From Mytilus edulis (lineage: Eukaryota > Mollusca > Bivalvia > Mytilida > Mytilidae), in the NCBI RefSeq assembly GCF_963676685.1, contig NC_092347.1, positions 84,384,592-84,448,591 of the forward strand: a DNA stretch of 64,000 nt. Direction: 5' to 3'. The notes under the pieces were generated by a model. That model was not told the origin of the DNA, did not search any database, and saw nothing but the letters and a program-made list of their open reading frames with translations. How positions within the stretch are numbered: the stretch's first letter is position 1; each line of letters opens with the position of its first letter. Below are positions 12,001 to 22,300 of the stretch, one piece after another. The translations under genes were made by a program, and so were the position numbers.

Positions 12001-12988
12001 CGATGACATGATACCAATATACGACCAAATTTTTTTTAATTTTTGCGGTTGTATAAAAACTTAATACACAGTTAGAATCAGTATGTTTAAGAACCCCAAG
12101 AATTATAGAATAAAACCCCATTGAAATTGGTCAAGAAATAAGCAATTTATACAAAGTATTAGAAAAATATTGTTTTGGCCCCTTTTTTGGTTCCTAATTC
12201 CTGAACAGTTTAGGCCATAACCCCTAAAATCAATCCCAACCTTCCTTTTTGGGAATGAAACCTTGTGGTACAATTTCAGAAAGATCCATACACTTACACA
12301 CAAGTTATTGTCTGGAAACTAGAAAAATACTTATTTTGACCCCTTTTGGGCCCCTCGTTTCTAAACTGTTGGGACCAAAAACCCCAAAATCAATCCCAAC
12401 CTTCCTTTAGTGGTTATAAACCTTATGATAAAATTTTATTGATTTCTATTTACTTATACTTAAGTTATTATCCAGAAATCATCAGTCTTCGAAAGGACAA
12501 CGATGTGATACCAATAGATATACCACCAAAATTTTTTTAATTTTTGTGGTCGTAAAAGAACCAATCCAAATGCTGTGAGCACTGAAGGTTTAAGATAATA
12601 TTCATTTGTAGAGGGAACTTAAAATTAATAAAGGCATTGCATTGCATCAAGTATTGAAAGGGAATACTGTCAAACAAAGATATTTTCTTTTTTACCATAA
12701 TAGTAGTTGTATATGAGGGGAGATAACACCAATTTTAAATATTTGCTTTTACAGTGATGTCATAGATCTTAGAAAAAATACCTTATTCATGCCCTTTCAA
12801 TATTGGCAATATTTTGAGTTGAGTAATTTTCCTTAGGCTTAGTTCATTATAACTGTTAGCAGAATAGATAGATTCATATACTTATATCAACTATTATTAA
12901 GGTTTATTTAGAAAAATTTACCTGACGGTATAAATAGGCAGGTATATCCCCTTCTAAATCCACCAACCACAGACCTGATTAAAGACAT
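2912..12988 (-). CDS. MRPS11: mitochondrial ribosomal protein uS11m, complete seven-exon gene
   Basis: This gene encodes a protein of the small subunit of the mitochondrial ribosome; uS11 binds 16S-type rRNA at the platform near the mRNA exit. Coding exons on the minus strand, in order, are 12922-12988, 9694-9895, 8778-8905, 7223-7248, 6286-6360, 4605-4670 and 2912-3019. All introns have GT-AG ends and the phases agree, giving 672 nt (223 residues). Residues 1-22 are Arg-rich without acids, as expected of a mitochondrial targeting peptide. An acidic stretch follows. From about residue 110 the uS11 fold is clear: [14 protein letters not shown], then [23 protein letters not shown], and the C-terminal [12 protein letters not shown] that ends the uS11 family. 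The length fits animal MRPS11 (about 195-225 residues). The gene is head-to-head with FBXW5. The large introns hold several transposons. Confidence 0.93.
3268..4143. mobile_element. fold-back or inverted-repeat element in MRPS11 intron 6
   Basis: The left arm at about 3270-3405 and the right arm at about 4003-4141 are inverted copies with scattered mismatches. Shared landmarks include 'taattgcaacag', 'atatacacagaaaaa', 'cttacttgagg' and 'cctatgga'. The roughly 600-bp centre has no coding frame. This is consistent with a non-autonomous fold-back transposon. I could not define a target-site duplication. Confidence 0.65.
4605..4670 (-). CDS. MRPS11: MRPS11 coding exon 6
   Basis: 66 nt, phase 0, acceptor ATTTCAG and donor TTG/GTAAGT. 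It encodes [14 protein letters not shown], the uS11 V-x-V-x-G-x-G-x-G-R segment, here with FSQ in place of the common GPG. Confidence 0.9.
5264..6260. mobile_element. 997-bp non-autonomous TIR element in MRPS11 intron 5
   Basis: The ends are inverted copies starting TGTTCCGGACCATATGAG; the left copy starts at 5264 and the right copy ends at 6260. A TAAG tetranucleotide abuts both sides and may be the target duplication. The subterminal zones (5264-5360 and 6118-6260) are built from short palindromes, CATATGGTC and CATACGCGTATGG, repeated in both orientations. No transposase frame is present. The right end lies about 25 bp from the donor of MRPS11 exon 5. Confidence 0.75.
6286..6360 (-). CDS. 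MRPS11: MRPS11 coding exon 5
   Basis: 75 nt, phase 0 at both ends, acceptor TTTGTAG and donor CACAG/GTAGG. It encodes the GF-[KR]-N...S-T-x-x-A-A-Q-T-x-G segment typical of mitochondrial uS11. Its donor lies only about 25 bp from the right end of the inserted element at 5264-6260. Confidence 0.9.
7223..7248 (-). CDS. MRPS11: MRPS11 micro-exon 4
   Basis: A 26-nt exon between acceptor TTTTTAG and a perfect donor GGT/GTAAGT. It supplies KVVTCSTG, the turn between two core strands of uS11. Without it the frames of exons 3 and 5 do not join, and the alternative donor one site earlier would create an immediate stop. Confidence 0.85.
7348..7631. mobile_element. 284-bp MITE with TTAA flanks, MRPS11 intron 3
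   Basis: The inverted ends read TTAAGGTGGTACC-YAACAC at 7348 and in reverse complement at 7613-7631, each bounded by TTAA. TTAA duplication is typical of piggyBac-type elements, so a piggyBac-related MITE is the best guess. It has no coding capacity. Confidence 0.75.
8220..8705 (+). repeat. two dispersed repeat tails ending '...cataccacatcttctt'
   Basis: Segments 8220-8320 and 8560-8705 both carry the sequence 'gtctcattggcaatcatac' followed by an A/T tail (the first copy is diverged). The same tail recurs at 28885-28930, 35905-35940 and 41930-41960, and inverted at 32565-32660 and 39115-39215. It behaves like the conserved 3' end of an abundant bivalve retroposon. Confidence 0.6.
8778..8905 (-). 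CDS. MRPS11: MRPS11 coding exon 3 (uS11 core begins)
   Basis: 128 nt between acceptor TTGTAG and donor ATA/GTAAGG. It encodes [20 protein letters not shown], which matches the first beta strands of uS11 with the conserved I-x-A-S/T-x-N-N-T motif. Confidence 0.9.
9440..9646. mobile_element. MITE of the CTGTAAATTCAGAA family, copy 1
   Basis: It begins TA/CTGTAAATTCAGAAATTATTG and ends with the diverged inverse before TC (expected TA). A second copy of the same family with both TA flanks intact lies at 24538-24740. It sits in MRPS11 intron 2, close to exon 2. Confidence 0.7.
9694..9895 (-). CDS. MRPS11: MRPS11 coding exon 2
   Basis: Acceptor TTTTAG/TT at 9896 and donor ATAA/GTAATT. The frame entered from exon 1 is open for the full 202 nt. 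It encodes the poorly conserved acidic N-terminal extension (for example [14 protein letters not shown]). If the donor were not used, translation would stop two codons later, so splicing defines the end. Confidence 0.82.
10330..10905. repeat. four diverged direct repeats of about 135 bp
   Basis: The phrase 'caaagtttaattttggaccc' or close variants recurs near 10433, 10574, 10708 and 10840, and 'tagattcagcatatcaaaga' recurs at the same spacing. The units differ by many substitutions, so this is an old tandem array. It lies immediately left of the element at 10906-12056. Confidence 0.65.
10906..12056 (+). mobile_element. TIR element with internal 150-165-bp repeats, copy 1
   Basis: The left end resembles, and the right end matches, the ends of the copy at 19009-20343 in the opposite orientation. 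Shared text includes 'atggacacaaca', 'gctctgaatttggatt', and a terminal 'gcggt-gtataa'. The interior holds several diverged repeats containing 'cccctttttgggcccctaat' and 'aaatcaatcccaaccttcc'. It has no coding frame. It lies in MRPS11 intron 1. Confidence 0.65.
12057..12560 (+). mobile_element. partial copy of the same GTCGTATA-ended element
   Basis: It repeats the 'ggcccc-tttttgg', 'ccataacccctaaaatcaat' and 'gataccaatagatat' modules of the preceding element and ends in 'tttgtggtcgtaaaa'. The left part is missing, so this is a truncated second copy in tandem. Confidence 0.55.
12922..12988 (-). CDS. MRPS11: MRPS11 coding exon 1 (start codon and transit peptide)
   Basis: ATG at 12986-12988 opens 22 codons ending in a phase-1 donor CAG/GTAAAT. 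A pyrimidine tract followed by CAG lies just upstream of the ATG (minus strand), so a 5' UTR intron is likely and the transcription start is further right. The product is [16 protein letters not shown]..., basic and without acidic residues. Confidence 0.82.
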
Positions 12989-13137
12989 GTTTCACTCACT
13001 GAAAAAAAAAGAGATTTAGACCATTAAACTTAACTAAACATATATACACATAAAATCAAAGCCACGTGAATTGGATTATTAATTTTTTCTTAAATTTGTG
13101 TGTCAACTTATAATGTACATAATTTATTAACTACAAA

Positions 13138-13495
13138 TAACAGGCTATTATTTGAACTTCGAATTATTTTTAATTATGGAACTTGCATAATTTCTTGTGC
13201 TTGAAATTTTTAATAAATTCCATGTTTATTTGCCTTTGGTATTATAATGTTTTGAGCAGTTCATAACACTTTTCATACAATGTATTTTGTATAGATAGTG
13301 TTTTGCGCGGCACAGTACATTCTATTGAAAATTTACTACATGTATCTTCTTTTGTAATAGAAAGTGTTGTGCTCAGCACAGAACATTTAAGTACAGAATA
13401 AACATATGCATGCAATTTATTAAAAATTTCCAGAACAAGAAATTAAGCAAATTCAATAATTAAAAATAATTCCAAGTTCAAATAATAGCCTGTTA
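13138..13495. mobile_element. 358-bp MITE upstream of MRPS11
   Basis: The arms 13138-13222 and 13416-13495 are inverted copies beginning TAACAGGCTATTATTTGAAC. The centre contains two diverged 'agtgtt-tgc-c-gcacag' motifs. It has no coding frame. It lies in the interval between the two divergent host genes. No clear target duplication was found. Confidence 0.7.
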
Positions 13496-16052
13496 AATGT
13501 TTAAATTATATTTGTCAGGTTCAATTGCTCTTTGATTTGGGTCTACTGATCTTAAGACCAATAATTGTCTCATTCAAAACATTCTGTTGTTGTTGTAATC
13601 AGATTTGGCCGAAATCAGTTTTCATTTTAAGGTACATGTACAATGAAGTGTTTTGTTGTCATTGGTTTCTAGTCATATTTCTCACTAATTTTTACATGGG
13701 GAAACTGTTCATGAAGAATCATGAGATCATGCATTATTATCCCAAACAAAATGAATTTAAGGTTTTTAGTGAGAGAGAAATGTGAAATTCAGAACAGATT
13801 TCACATTTTAGTTTGTATATTCAGCATGTTCAGTGCACTAACATGACTAAAAAGGACATTTACTCTCTCGAAAAATAATTTGAGAAGAAAGAAACTTTTT
13901 TCAAGATTCTGCTGTACTGTTCAATAAATAGTCATTATAGATCATGATCAACAGCTAAAAGAGAGTGGCGATGGGGGTACCGTCATGACCGTCATGATGA
14001 ATAACGGTAAAAATTATTTTTGGTGCATGACTATAACATGCACTAGACAATAAAAAAAATCAAATGATTTTGATGAATCAAGTTAATTTTTTTCCAAAAA
14101 TAACTGTAGCGATAATTATTTGGGACCTCTGATAAGAAGGATATTTTAACGAATCACTGTAAACATAGTAAAGCTTTAATCAATTTGACACTAACAATAG
14201 CTGAAAATGACAGCTTGACGCCTGATGGTAAAGAGCATAACTACCCTCTAGTCCAAATTATTTGGACTAAACTACCCTCATAAAAGATGCAACTAGATTT
14301 ACTTCAATACCAATGATTGAGAACAGCACACATGGACATGATCAAAGACAGTTGATTTGTTCATGGCTCTTTAATATATATGAGATATATTATGTATGAT
14401 AAAGTACTGTAGTGAAATATGAGGGGGCAGGACGTTTTTTCAGGACGTGGGAATCAGGTGTTTTTAAGCTTTGGATTTCAGGATTGATCCTTTTAGGATC
14501 CGGGTATACTTTTTCGAATTTCAGGATGTCAGGATTTAAATTTCTTTTAATTTGGGAAATCTGGGTTTTCATGTTTTTAAGCCCAGGATTTAGGGATCAG
14601 GACCCCTCTAACCCTCCCTCAAATATCTTAGTTCTTAAATCTAACATGCCAACAGTACTCAGTAGGTAGTTGAGCTTAGGCTGTCCCTGGCCTCATCTAT
14701 GCCTATGGGTTTGCAAATTTATGACTGAACATACTAAATTTGTTTTAAGTATGTAGCTTTTAAATAAAAAAATCTATAAAGTCATCCAATCAGTTTCACA
14801 TGATGATGTAAATACTGTCAGACTAGAGAAATAGAAATAAACCTGTGGCTGTGTTTTGACTTTGATTTCTGAAGGAAGGAAAAGTCTAGAAGTAGTCCGA
14901 AATCTTTCTGTTGGTCTAACTAAAGACCCCTTTTTGTGCATTAGACAGACTTTGTCATAAAAATAAAATTTGAATTTTGGTATGTTATAAATATTTATGA
15001 TTTTATGATTTTTTTATCGATTGTTTTATTATTACTATAAAACAATGATCATAAAGAAATCATTTAATTTTGATAAATCTTACCTTCCTGTTTAATATTA
15101 TTTTTAAAGCTTTGTGGTGAATAGTTATTCAGTTATTACTGTTCGGAAGACGACTGGTTCAAAAACTGGTATCGTGGTGTTATCTTTCATCTGATGTTGG
15201 TAACGCAGAAACATTTCTTGGTATGAAACTCCTATCCGTGTTAAATCTAGCCGTAGCTCATATGATTTTGGTTAGATGGTTAGTGTAACGCTATAAAAAA
15301 ATATCATTGTTTCAAAATAAAGTGGGTTTAAATTTCTTGCAATGTTTTTTTGTGCGGAAAAATCTTAAATTATGTTATGGTTTATCATGTTTATACATTT
15401 AGTGTATTGATATAAATATTATTTGTTCAATGTTTCAAAAGTGAGAGAAAAGCTGTTAAAAACAATTCTCTTTTGTGTTGTTCATTTAAAAATGTCAATA
15501 TTTTACACTTTTACTCATACATTGCCATACATTGTACCAAGCTAAATACATTCGGTATTCAAGTTAAAACCAAAATCATGAATTTTAGACACACGTACAC
15601 CAATAATTAAATACCAAATTTAGCTGAGAAATACCAATTAGCAGTAATCATACATAAAATAACATTTAATCATATTAATACATGTAATAATTAATCCTCA
15701 AAAAAAAGGATCGTTCGATAATTCCCCAATTTTTATTCAAGAAAATATTTTTTTTTTGTTATATATATATACATATACATGTAGGGTGCGAACATGTATC
15801 ATTGTGTATTGGGCACAAATACCTATCCTAACATTTTTTTTAATATATACATTTTTTGTAACTGGAACCACACATGCTATTTTATTTCGCCTCAGCAAAA
15901 TATCTTGGCATTTAGTTACATAATACTGAATTACTAACACTATCCTAGACTTACATTTTAGTATTGATAATTCCTGTTTACACTGTACATAGTTAATAAG
16001 CATGATAACATGCATTTTAATTGATTTTTCTTTTATTCTTTTATTCTTGTAG
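13496..16052. other. intergenic interval between divergent MRPS11 and FBXW5
   Basis: No protein-coding exon was identified. Promoters and untranslated first exons of both genes are expected here, because a 3' splice site precedes the first coding exon of each gene. I cannot place a TATA box or start site with confidence. A stretch at 14412-14600 is rich in 'caggat' and 'tcagga' and is open on both strands, but nothing suggests a gene. Confidence 0.5.
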
Positions 16053-16073
16053 TGTACAATTGTCTACCAGATA

Positions 16074-16118
16074 ATGAAAAGGTTTGAAAAGCCAGTTGGT
16101 GTTGATATGACCAGTTAG
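16074..16118 (+). promoter_or_regulatory. upstream ORF in the FBXW5 leader
   Basis: In the exon that starts at 16053 an ATG at 16074 opens a 14-codon frame that ends in TAG at 16116-16118, 23 bases before the FBXW5 start codon. A second in-frame ATG lies at 16107. Such a short upstream frame commonly lowers translation of the main frame; that effect is inferred. Confidence 0.45.
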
Positions 16119-16141
16119 AAGACCTTTGTCAAGACATTAAT

Positions 16142-16301
16142 ATGTGGCAGGACATTCCAGATACATGGTTGTTAGAAATTTTCCAGTATTTAAAGTTTCA
16201 AGACCTGGTGAACATTACTGTAGTTTGTAAGAAATGGCAACGTGTGGCTTTAGATGAAACTTTATGGAGAAAGTTAATGAGGAGAACATATAATGTCAAA
16301 A
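16142..16301 (+). CDS. FBXW5: FBXW5 coding exon 1 (F-box)
   Basis: The exon begins at 16053 after TTCTTGTAG. The ATG at 16142 is the first in frame after a TGA. It encodes MWQDIPDTWLLEIFQYLKF and the rest of the F-box, and ends at donor AAAA/GTATAT in phase 1. Confidence 0.9.
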
Positions 16302-19300
16302 GTATATAAACTTTTACTTCACATTTTATGATTTAAAAGCTGGTTTTTAGAAAATGATGCAGTCAATTCTCTTTTACCGTTGATCAGACTTCCAAGCCAC
16401 TTTCCGAACTCGGTTCCTTATTTTACATACTTATGTACTATATAGAATTTCATTCTTAATATAACCTGTCCATATGTTTATTGGTATTAAATAGTGATTT
16501 GAGCTATTCCTTTGGTATACTTTTCATATCTATACCAGCTTTTGCTTTTATGTGCATGTTTTTACAATCCATAGAAAAATCAGAATATAAATAGATCTTT
16601 TTTGTTATGGTTTTGGTATTTTTACATACCAATGATAACGGATCCCTAGATAAAATAGTTCTTGAAAGAATGTTAACCTTTCTTGTAAGCTGAACTTCTA
16701 AATCATTAAAAAAACTAATACTGGGAATCATCCTGATATCCATACGAAAGGCAATGCTTTTTAATAAGATTTAAGAAGTTTTTATGAATAAAAAATTAGT
16801 AATACGGTTATATTAATGCGGTGCGTATGTCTTTTGTTTACAAAGTTATAGCTGCGCATGTAGACATTCAAAACGTAGGTCAAATATTGCAGGTACCTGT
16901 TCAGCTTTTGCAGAAGTTTTTCTGTCAAAAAGACTTTATTTCTTGGAATGTTTTCACTTTTAAAAGAATTGAAAAGATGAAAAAACTCTTATGAAAGGAG
17001 TAGACAGTGCTCAATAAATCATACCAAAAGTATTAAGGTCAAGTTTTACCCTTTCATCCTTTCTCTGACAACATGGACAACATGGTCTTGTCTATTTTTT
17101 GAAACATCTACAATTATATCCTTACTTTTTCGAGTTTACAACTAAATTGATGAACCTGTATTGTTTGAGAAAACATGCCTGTTGTCCATTACAAGCCCAT
17201 ACTTTACACGATTACTTGTCCTTGTATTGCTATTTTCAAAATCGAAAAATTGGATAACTAAAGGAAAAAAATATAAAATATTGAAATTTGCACCCCATTT
17301 TTCAATAACTATTAATTAAATATTTTTTTATGAGCTCCTTCATATACTAAAGTTTTAAGGAAAAACTATATCTACTGCAGAGAGCAAAGATTTTAGAATT
17401 GAATCTTCTCCATTTCAGATACAGACCTAGCTCCAGGTAAAGACTCCTGGTACAGTGAATACAAAAGATTCTATTATCACACACCAGCAATTGAGAGTGA
17501 AGTGCTCACAGATCACACTGATGAAGTATTAGATGTAGCATTTTCTCATAATGGAAAATATGTCTGTACTACTTCAAAAGACTGCACTGTCAAGGTGAGA
17601 TAAATGTATGTAAAATATACTGAACGCATTAAGGAATGCACCATATTCCAAACCCCTTTGATCCCCTTTTCAATATACATTTGTAAATACAAACATATTC
17701 TTTCAATACACATGCATTCCTGGAACATTTGGATACATGTTACTTAAACAGTTTTTTTTCAATGTAAATTAACTTTTTTTTCAGTTCAAAAACTTATTAT
17801 AAATTCAAATTCAAATTCAAATAATTTTATTGCCATATAAATCAAAAACATGATCTGTGACAAACATAACATGTATACAAAAATAAACAATACAATATTA
17901 AAATACAAAATGTATCAGTTCAAATTATTGTTTTGGGTCTCCCATCCTCAGTTCTAATGACTGTCTTATAAAGGAAACTGTATTTTTAATTTGACTGTGA
18001 GACGTAGGGTTTAGTATTATTTTAAGTTTAAGCATGTCATCTTTAGCAGTATCTTTCCACTCCGAATTAATTTTCATGAAGTCAAAATATTTGTTTCTAT
18101 AAAAGTTATATTTAGGGCATTTGAGAAAGAAGTGTTTTTCGTCCTCTATCTCATTACAGAATTTGCAATATCTCTGATCTCTAAGGATCTTAAGATGTCT
18201 ACCCTTTTCTATTAAAAGAGTGTAACTTTTTTAAGGTTATCAAAATTAATCAAAATTTGGACACAATGTTATTATAGCATACACATAAAATTCTGTTATA
18301 ATAATGTGTTATTTTTTAGATTTGGGTGTTTATTTTTTATTTTTCAAGGTATGGGAAATTGGGTTTCCAACAACCCTAAAGTATTCAGCAGACTTAAAAG
18401 AAATGTTAGAATGGAGTTTAACCCAATATGCTGTGTTTAACAAAACTGATGATTATTTGTTGGTGTGTGGTGTTAACATCAATGGACCCTACTACAACGA
18501 GTTCTTCATGGGACATGGAGCAATCTTTGACATGACACAAGGTATGCTAAAAATTAGGATACAGCTTTTTGAAACTAACTGAGATTCTACTCATTTTTCA
18601 GATTTCTCTGAAGTTAAGTTTAAGATTCATCTATACATCAGTACATGTTGACAAAAATGACTGTGTTTACACCTTAAAATTTTCTCTGTGTACAGGCAAA
18701 ACTACAGTTTGAAAAGTTTTAAAGGCTGGCTGCACCTAGGTAAATAAATGTTACATGTTAAAAACCTTTATGGATTTTGATGAAAATTTTCTTTCCTTGC
18801 CACAGAAGATGGTAAAATACACAAACATCTGAGTTCTATTTGATACAGTTTACTAATTTTCACTATTAACAAAATGTAAATCACCTTTGTCATGTTTGTT
18901 GTGTTTATTTAATTGTCCCTCTATTGTCCATTTCAATCAATATGTTACAATACAATCATTACCTGAGGGGGACCATCTCAAAAGAGATTTCACATGACTT
19001 TGTTTATTTTTATACGACCGCAAAAAAAATTTGCGTTCGTATATTGGTATCACGTCGTCAGCGTCATTGTCGTCGTCATCAGCGTCGTCTGAAGATGGAT
19101 GGTTTCCGAATAATAACTTTAGTATAAATCAAAAAAAAAATTTAACACAAGGTTTATAACCACAAAAGGAAGCTTGGGATTGATTTTGGGGGTTATGGTC
19201 CCTTAGGTTTTGGAATTAGGGGCCCAAAAGGGCCCAAAACAAGCATTTATCTTGTGTCAGTACAAAAAGTTGTGTATAAATATTTCAAATGTTCTGAAAT

Positions 19301-22300
19301 TGTACCACAATGTTTAATACAATATTAAAGTAGAAGGTTGGGAAATATTTGTGGGTTATGGGGCAAACAGTTTTTTAGGAATAAAGGGTCAAAAAGGGAC
19401 CAAAAACAAGCATCTTTGTAGTTTCAAGACAATCTTTCTTTGCCCACAATGGTTGTTGAATCCCCTAAAACCAATGTTTTATGAAATCTTCTTTGAAAAT
19501 TGGAGTTATCTTTCTTTGTCCAGAATAGTAGTTGAACCAACTTAAATCAATCCTATATACAATATACAATGCAATATTCACTTTACTACCAACTGATCGA
19601 TTAAAGCAGTCTTTACCATTCAGTGATTACAAGCACTTTGATTACCATTCTAGGTTTACAAATGGAAAAATTGAAGAATTTTTTAGAACTCTGTTCTCTT
19701 AACTTAAGTTTGTCTCAACTAAATTTAATGAAATGAGTACATAATGCTTAATACCTCCAAACTCAGTTTAAGTTCAATTTTTGGCAGCTTCACTTTTACA
19801 GTTCTTGAGTTATGTCCCTTTATAACGTTATATGCTAGCAGGGGCATCATCTGTGTCCCTTTGGACACATTCCCCATTTATTTTTTTAGAAGTTACTATT
19901 AATTAATATTTTAACCAAGACTGAATGACATTTTATATTTTAATATTTTATATTTTATGATGTATTTAAATGAGTAGTTATTGTTGCAAACTCCATTAGA
20001 AATTTGAATTGAGATCAAGGGGGAGGTGAAACAAAAATTCAGGGGGGGGGGGTCAATTTTTCTCATTTCAGATTTCAGAAAATAAAAAGAAAATTTCTTC
20101 AATTATTTATTTTTTTGAGAGGATTAATATTCAACAGCATAGTGAATTGCTCAAAAGCAAAATAAAAGATTTAAGTTCATTAGACCACATTCATTCTGTG
20201 TCAGAAACCTATGCTATGTCAACTATTTAATCACAATCCAAATTCAGAGCTGTATCCAGCTTGAGTGTTGTGTCCATACTAGCCCCAACCGTTTAGGGTT
20301 CGACCTCTGCGGTCGTATAAGCTGGACCCTGCGGAGCATCTGGTTTTTATTACACCATGTTGCAAGGAAAGACAATGTTAAGCTAAATCCATAAAAGTTT
20401 TTAACATTTTAAAACACAAAATGAATACAAAATGATATATATATAGGTGCTGCCAGGATTTAAAACTTTTCAAATTACACAGTTTTGTCTGTACATGGTG
20501 TAAACACAGGCATTTTAGTCAAAGTGTATGATGATGAACCTTAAATGTTTTCACAATTCACTCAAATGACTTTTAGTAAATGTAATATTGCCATTATTTT
20601 AGAATTCATTTCTCTAGAATTATAGTTTGTCATTCATTTAGATTTAATTATAAGAAGTCAACGCACTCATTCTTTTGGATTTCACTATACAAGGTCACAG
20701 CACTCATTCTTTTGGATTTCACTATACAAAGTCACAGCACTGATCACTGTGTTAGATTTCACTATACAAAGTCACAGCACTGATCATTGTGTTAGATTCA
20801 CTATACAAAGTCACAGCACTGATCATTGTGTTAGATTTCACTATACAAAGTCACAGCACTGATCATTGTGTTAGATTTCACTATACAAAGTCACAGCACT
20901 GATCATTGTGTTAGATTTCACTATACAAAGTCACAGCACTGATCATTGTGTTAGATTCACTATACAAAGTCACAGCACTGATCATTGTGTTAGATTTCAC
21001 TATACAAAGTCACAGCACTGATCATTGTGTTAGATTTCACTATACAAAGTCACAGCACTGATCATTGTGTTAGATTCACTATACAAAGTCACAGCACTGA
21101 TCATTGTGTTAGATTTCACTATACAAAGTCACAGCAATGATCATTGTGTTAGATTTCACTATACAAAGTCACAGCACTGATCATTATGTTAGATTTCACT
21201 ATACAAAGTCACAGCACTGATCATTGTGTTAGATTTCACTATACAAAGTCACAGCACTGATCATTATGTTAGATTTCACTATACAAAGTCACAGCACTGA
21301 TCATTGTGTTAGATTTCACTAAACAAAGTCACAGCAATGATCATTGTGTTAGATTTCACTATACAAAGTCACAGCACTGATCATTGTGTTAGATTTCACT
21401 ATACAAAGTCACAGCAATGATCATTGTGTTAGATTTCACTATACAAAGTCACAGCACTGATCATTGTGTTAGATTTCACTATACAAAGTCACAGCAATGA
21501 TCATTGTGTTAGATTTCACTATACAAAGTCACAGCACTGATCATTGTGTTAGATTTCACTATACAAAGTCACAGCAATGATCATTGTGTTAGATTTCACT
21601 ATACAAAGTCACAGAACTCACTCTGATATTTATTCTGTATTTACAATAGTTTTTTTTTTCTTCAGATTTCACTATAATTAGAGTGATGGGTATGAATCCC
21701 CCTCATCTGTTTGCTGATTGGGCTGATACAGAAGTTTGTTTAGGTGGATATGCCACAAATCATGATCATCTAACTATTAACTCTTTCAAGGTATGGTATT
21801 ATCAAGAATGTGAGTTACACATATTTTACTACAAAAGGTTGATTATAGAATGACAAATTGGAGAATTTAAACATTGAAAAATATTTATAGAGTGACCGAA
21901 TAACACATTAATTAACTGATGTACATAGGTATTTCGGATCTATATAATAATCCAGTTTCTAAGTTCAAACCAAACTGCCTTATTTGATGATTGAACTGGG
22001 TTGATACGATGCATTTTTTACCATACAAACGTAGAAACTTGAATATGTAAGACATTCAGATATAAACAGTTCTGTTTGAAATTACTAAAGAACTTGACTA
22101 ATTGATTTTTGTTGTCTATTTATATTTGAATCTTAAGCTTGTGTAACCTGTAAACCCACTAAAGATATATTTTTTTCACAATTGTCAGGAATAGTTAAAT
22201 GCCAATATATATCACTGTGAAAATTTCAAACTTGTTTTTGATGAATATATAACAATCAAGTGAAAAAATTTGGAAAATTTATATATGTCAAAATAGCCTT

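Noticed and set aside
14390-14669. Overlapping open frames around 14.5 kb
   Set aside because: Both strands are open because the sequence is repetitive ('caggat' motifs); no similarity recognised.
20642-21618. CRISPR-like array
   Set aside because: Monomers are contiguous 40-bp copies without spacers, inside an intron of an animal gene.
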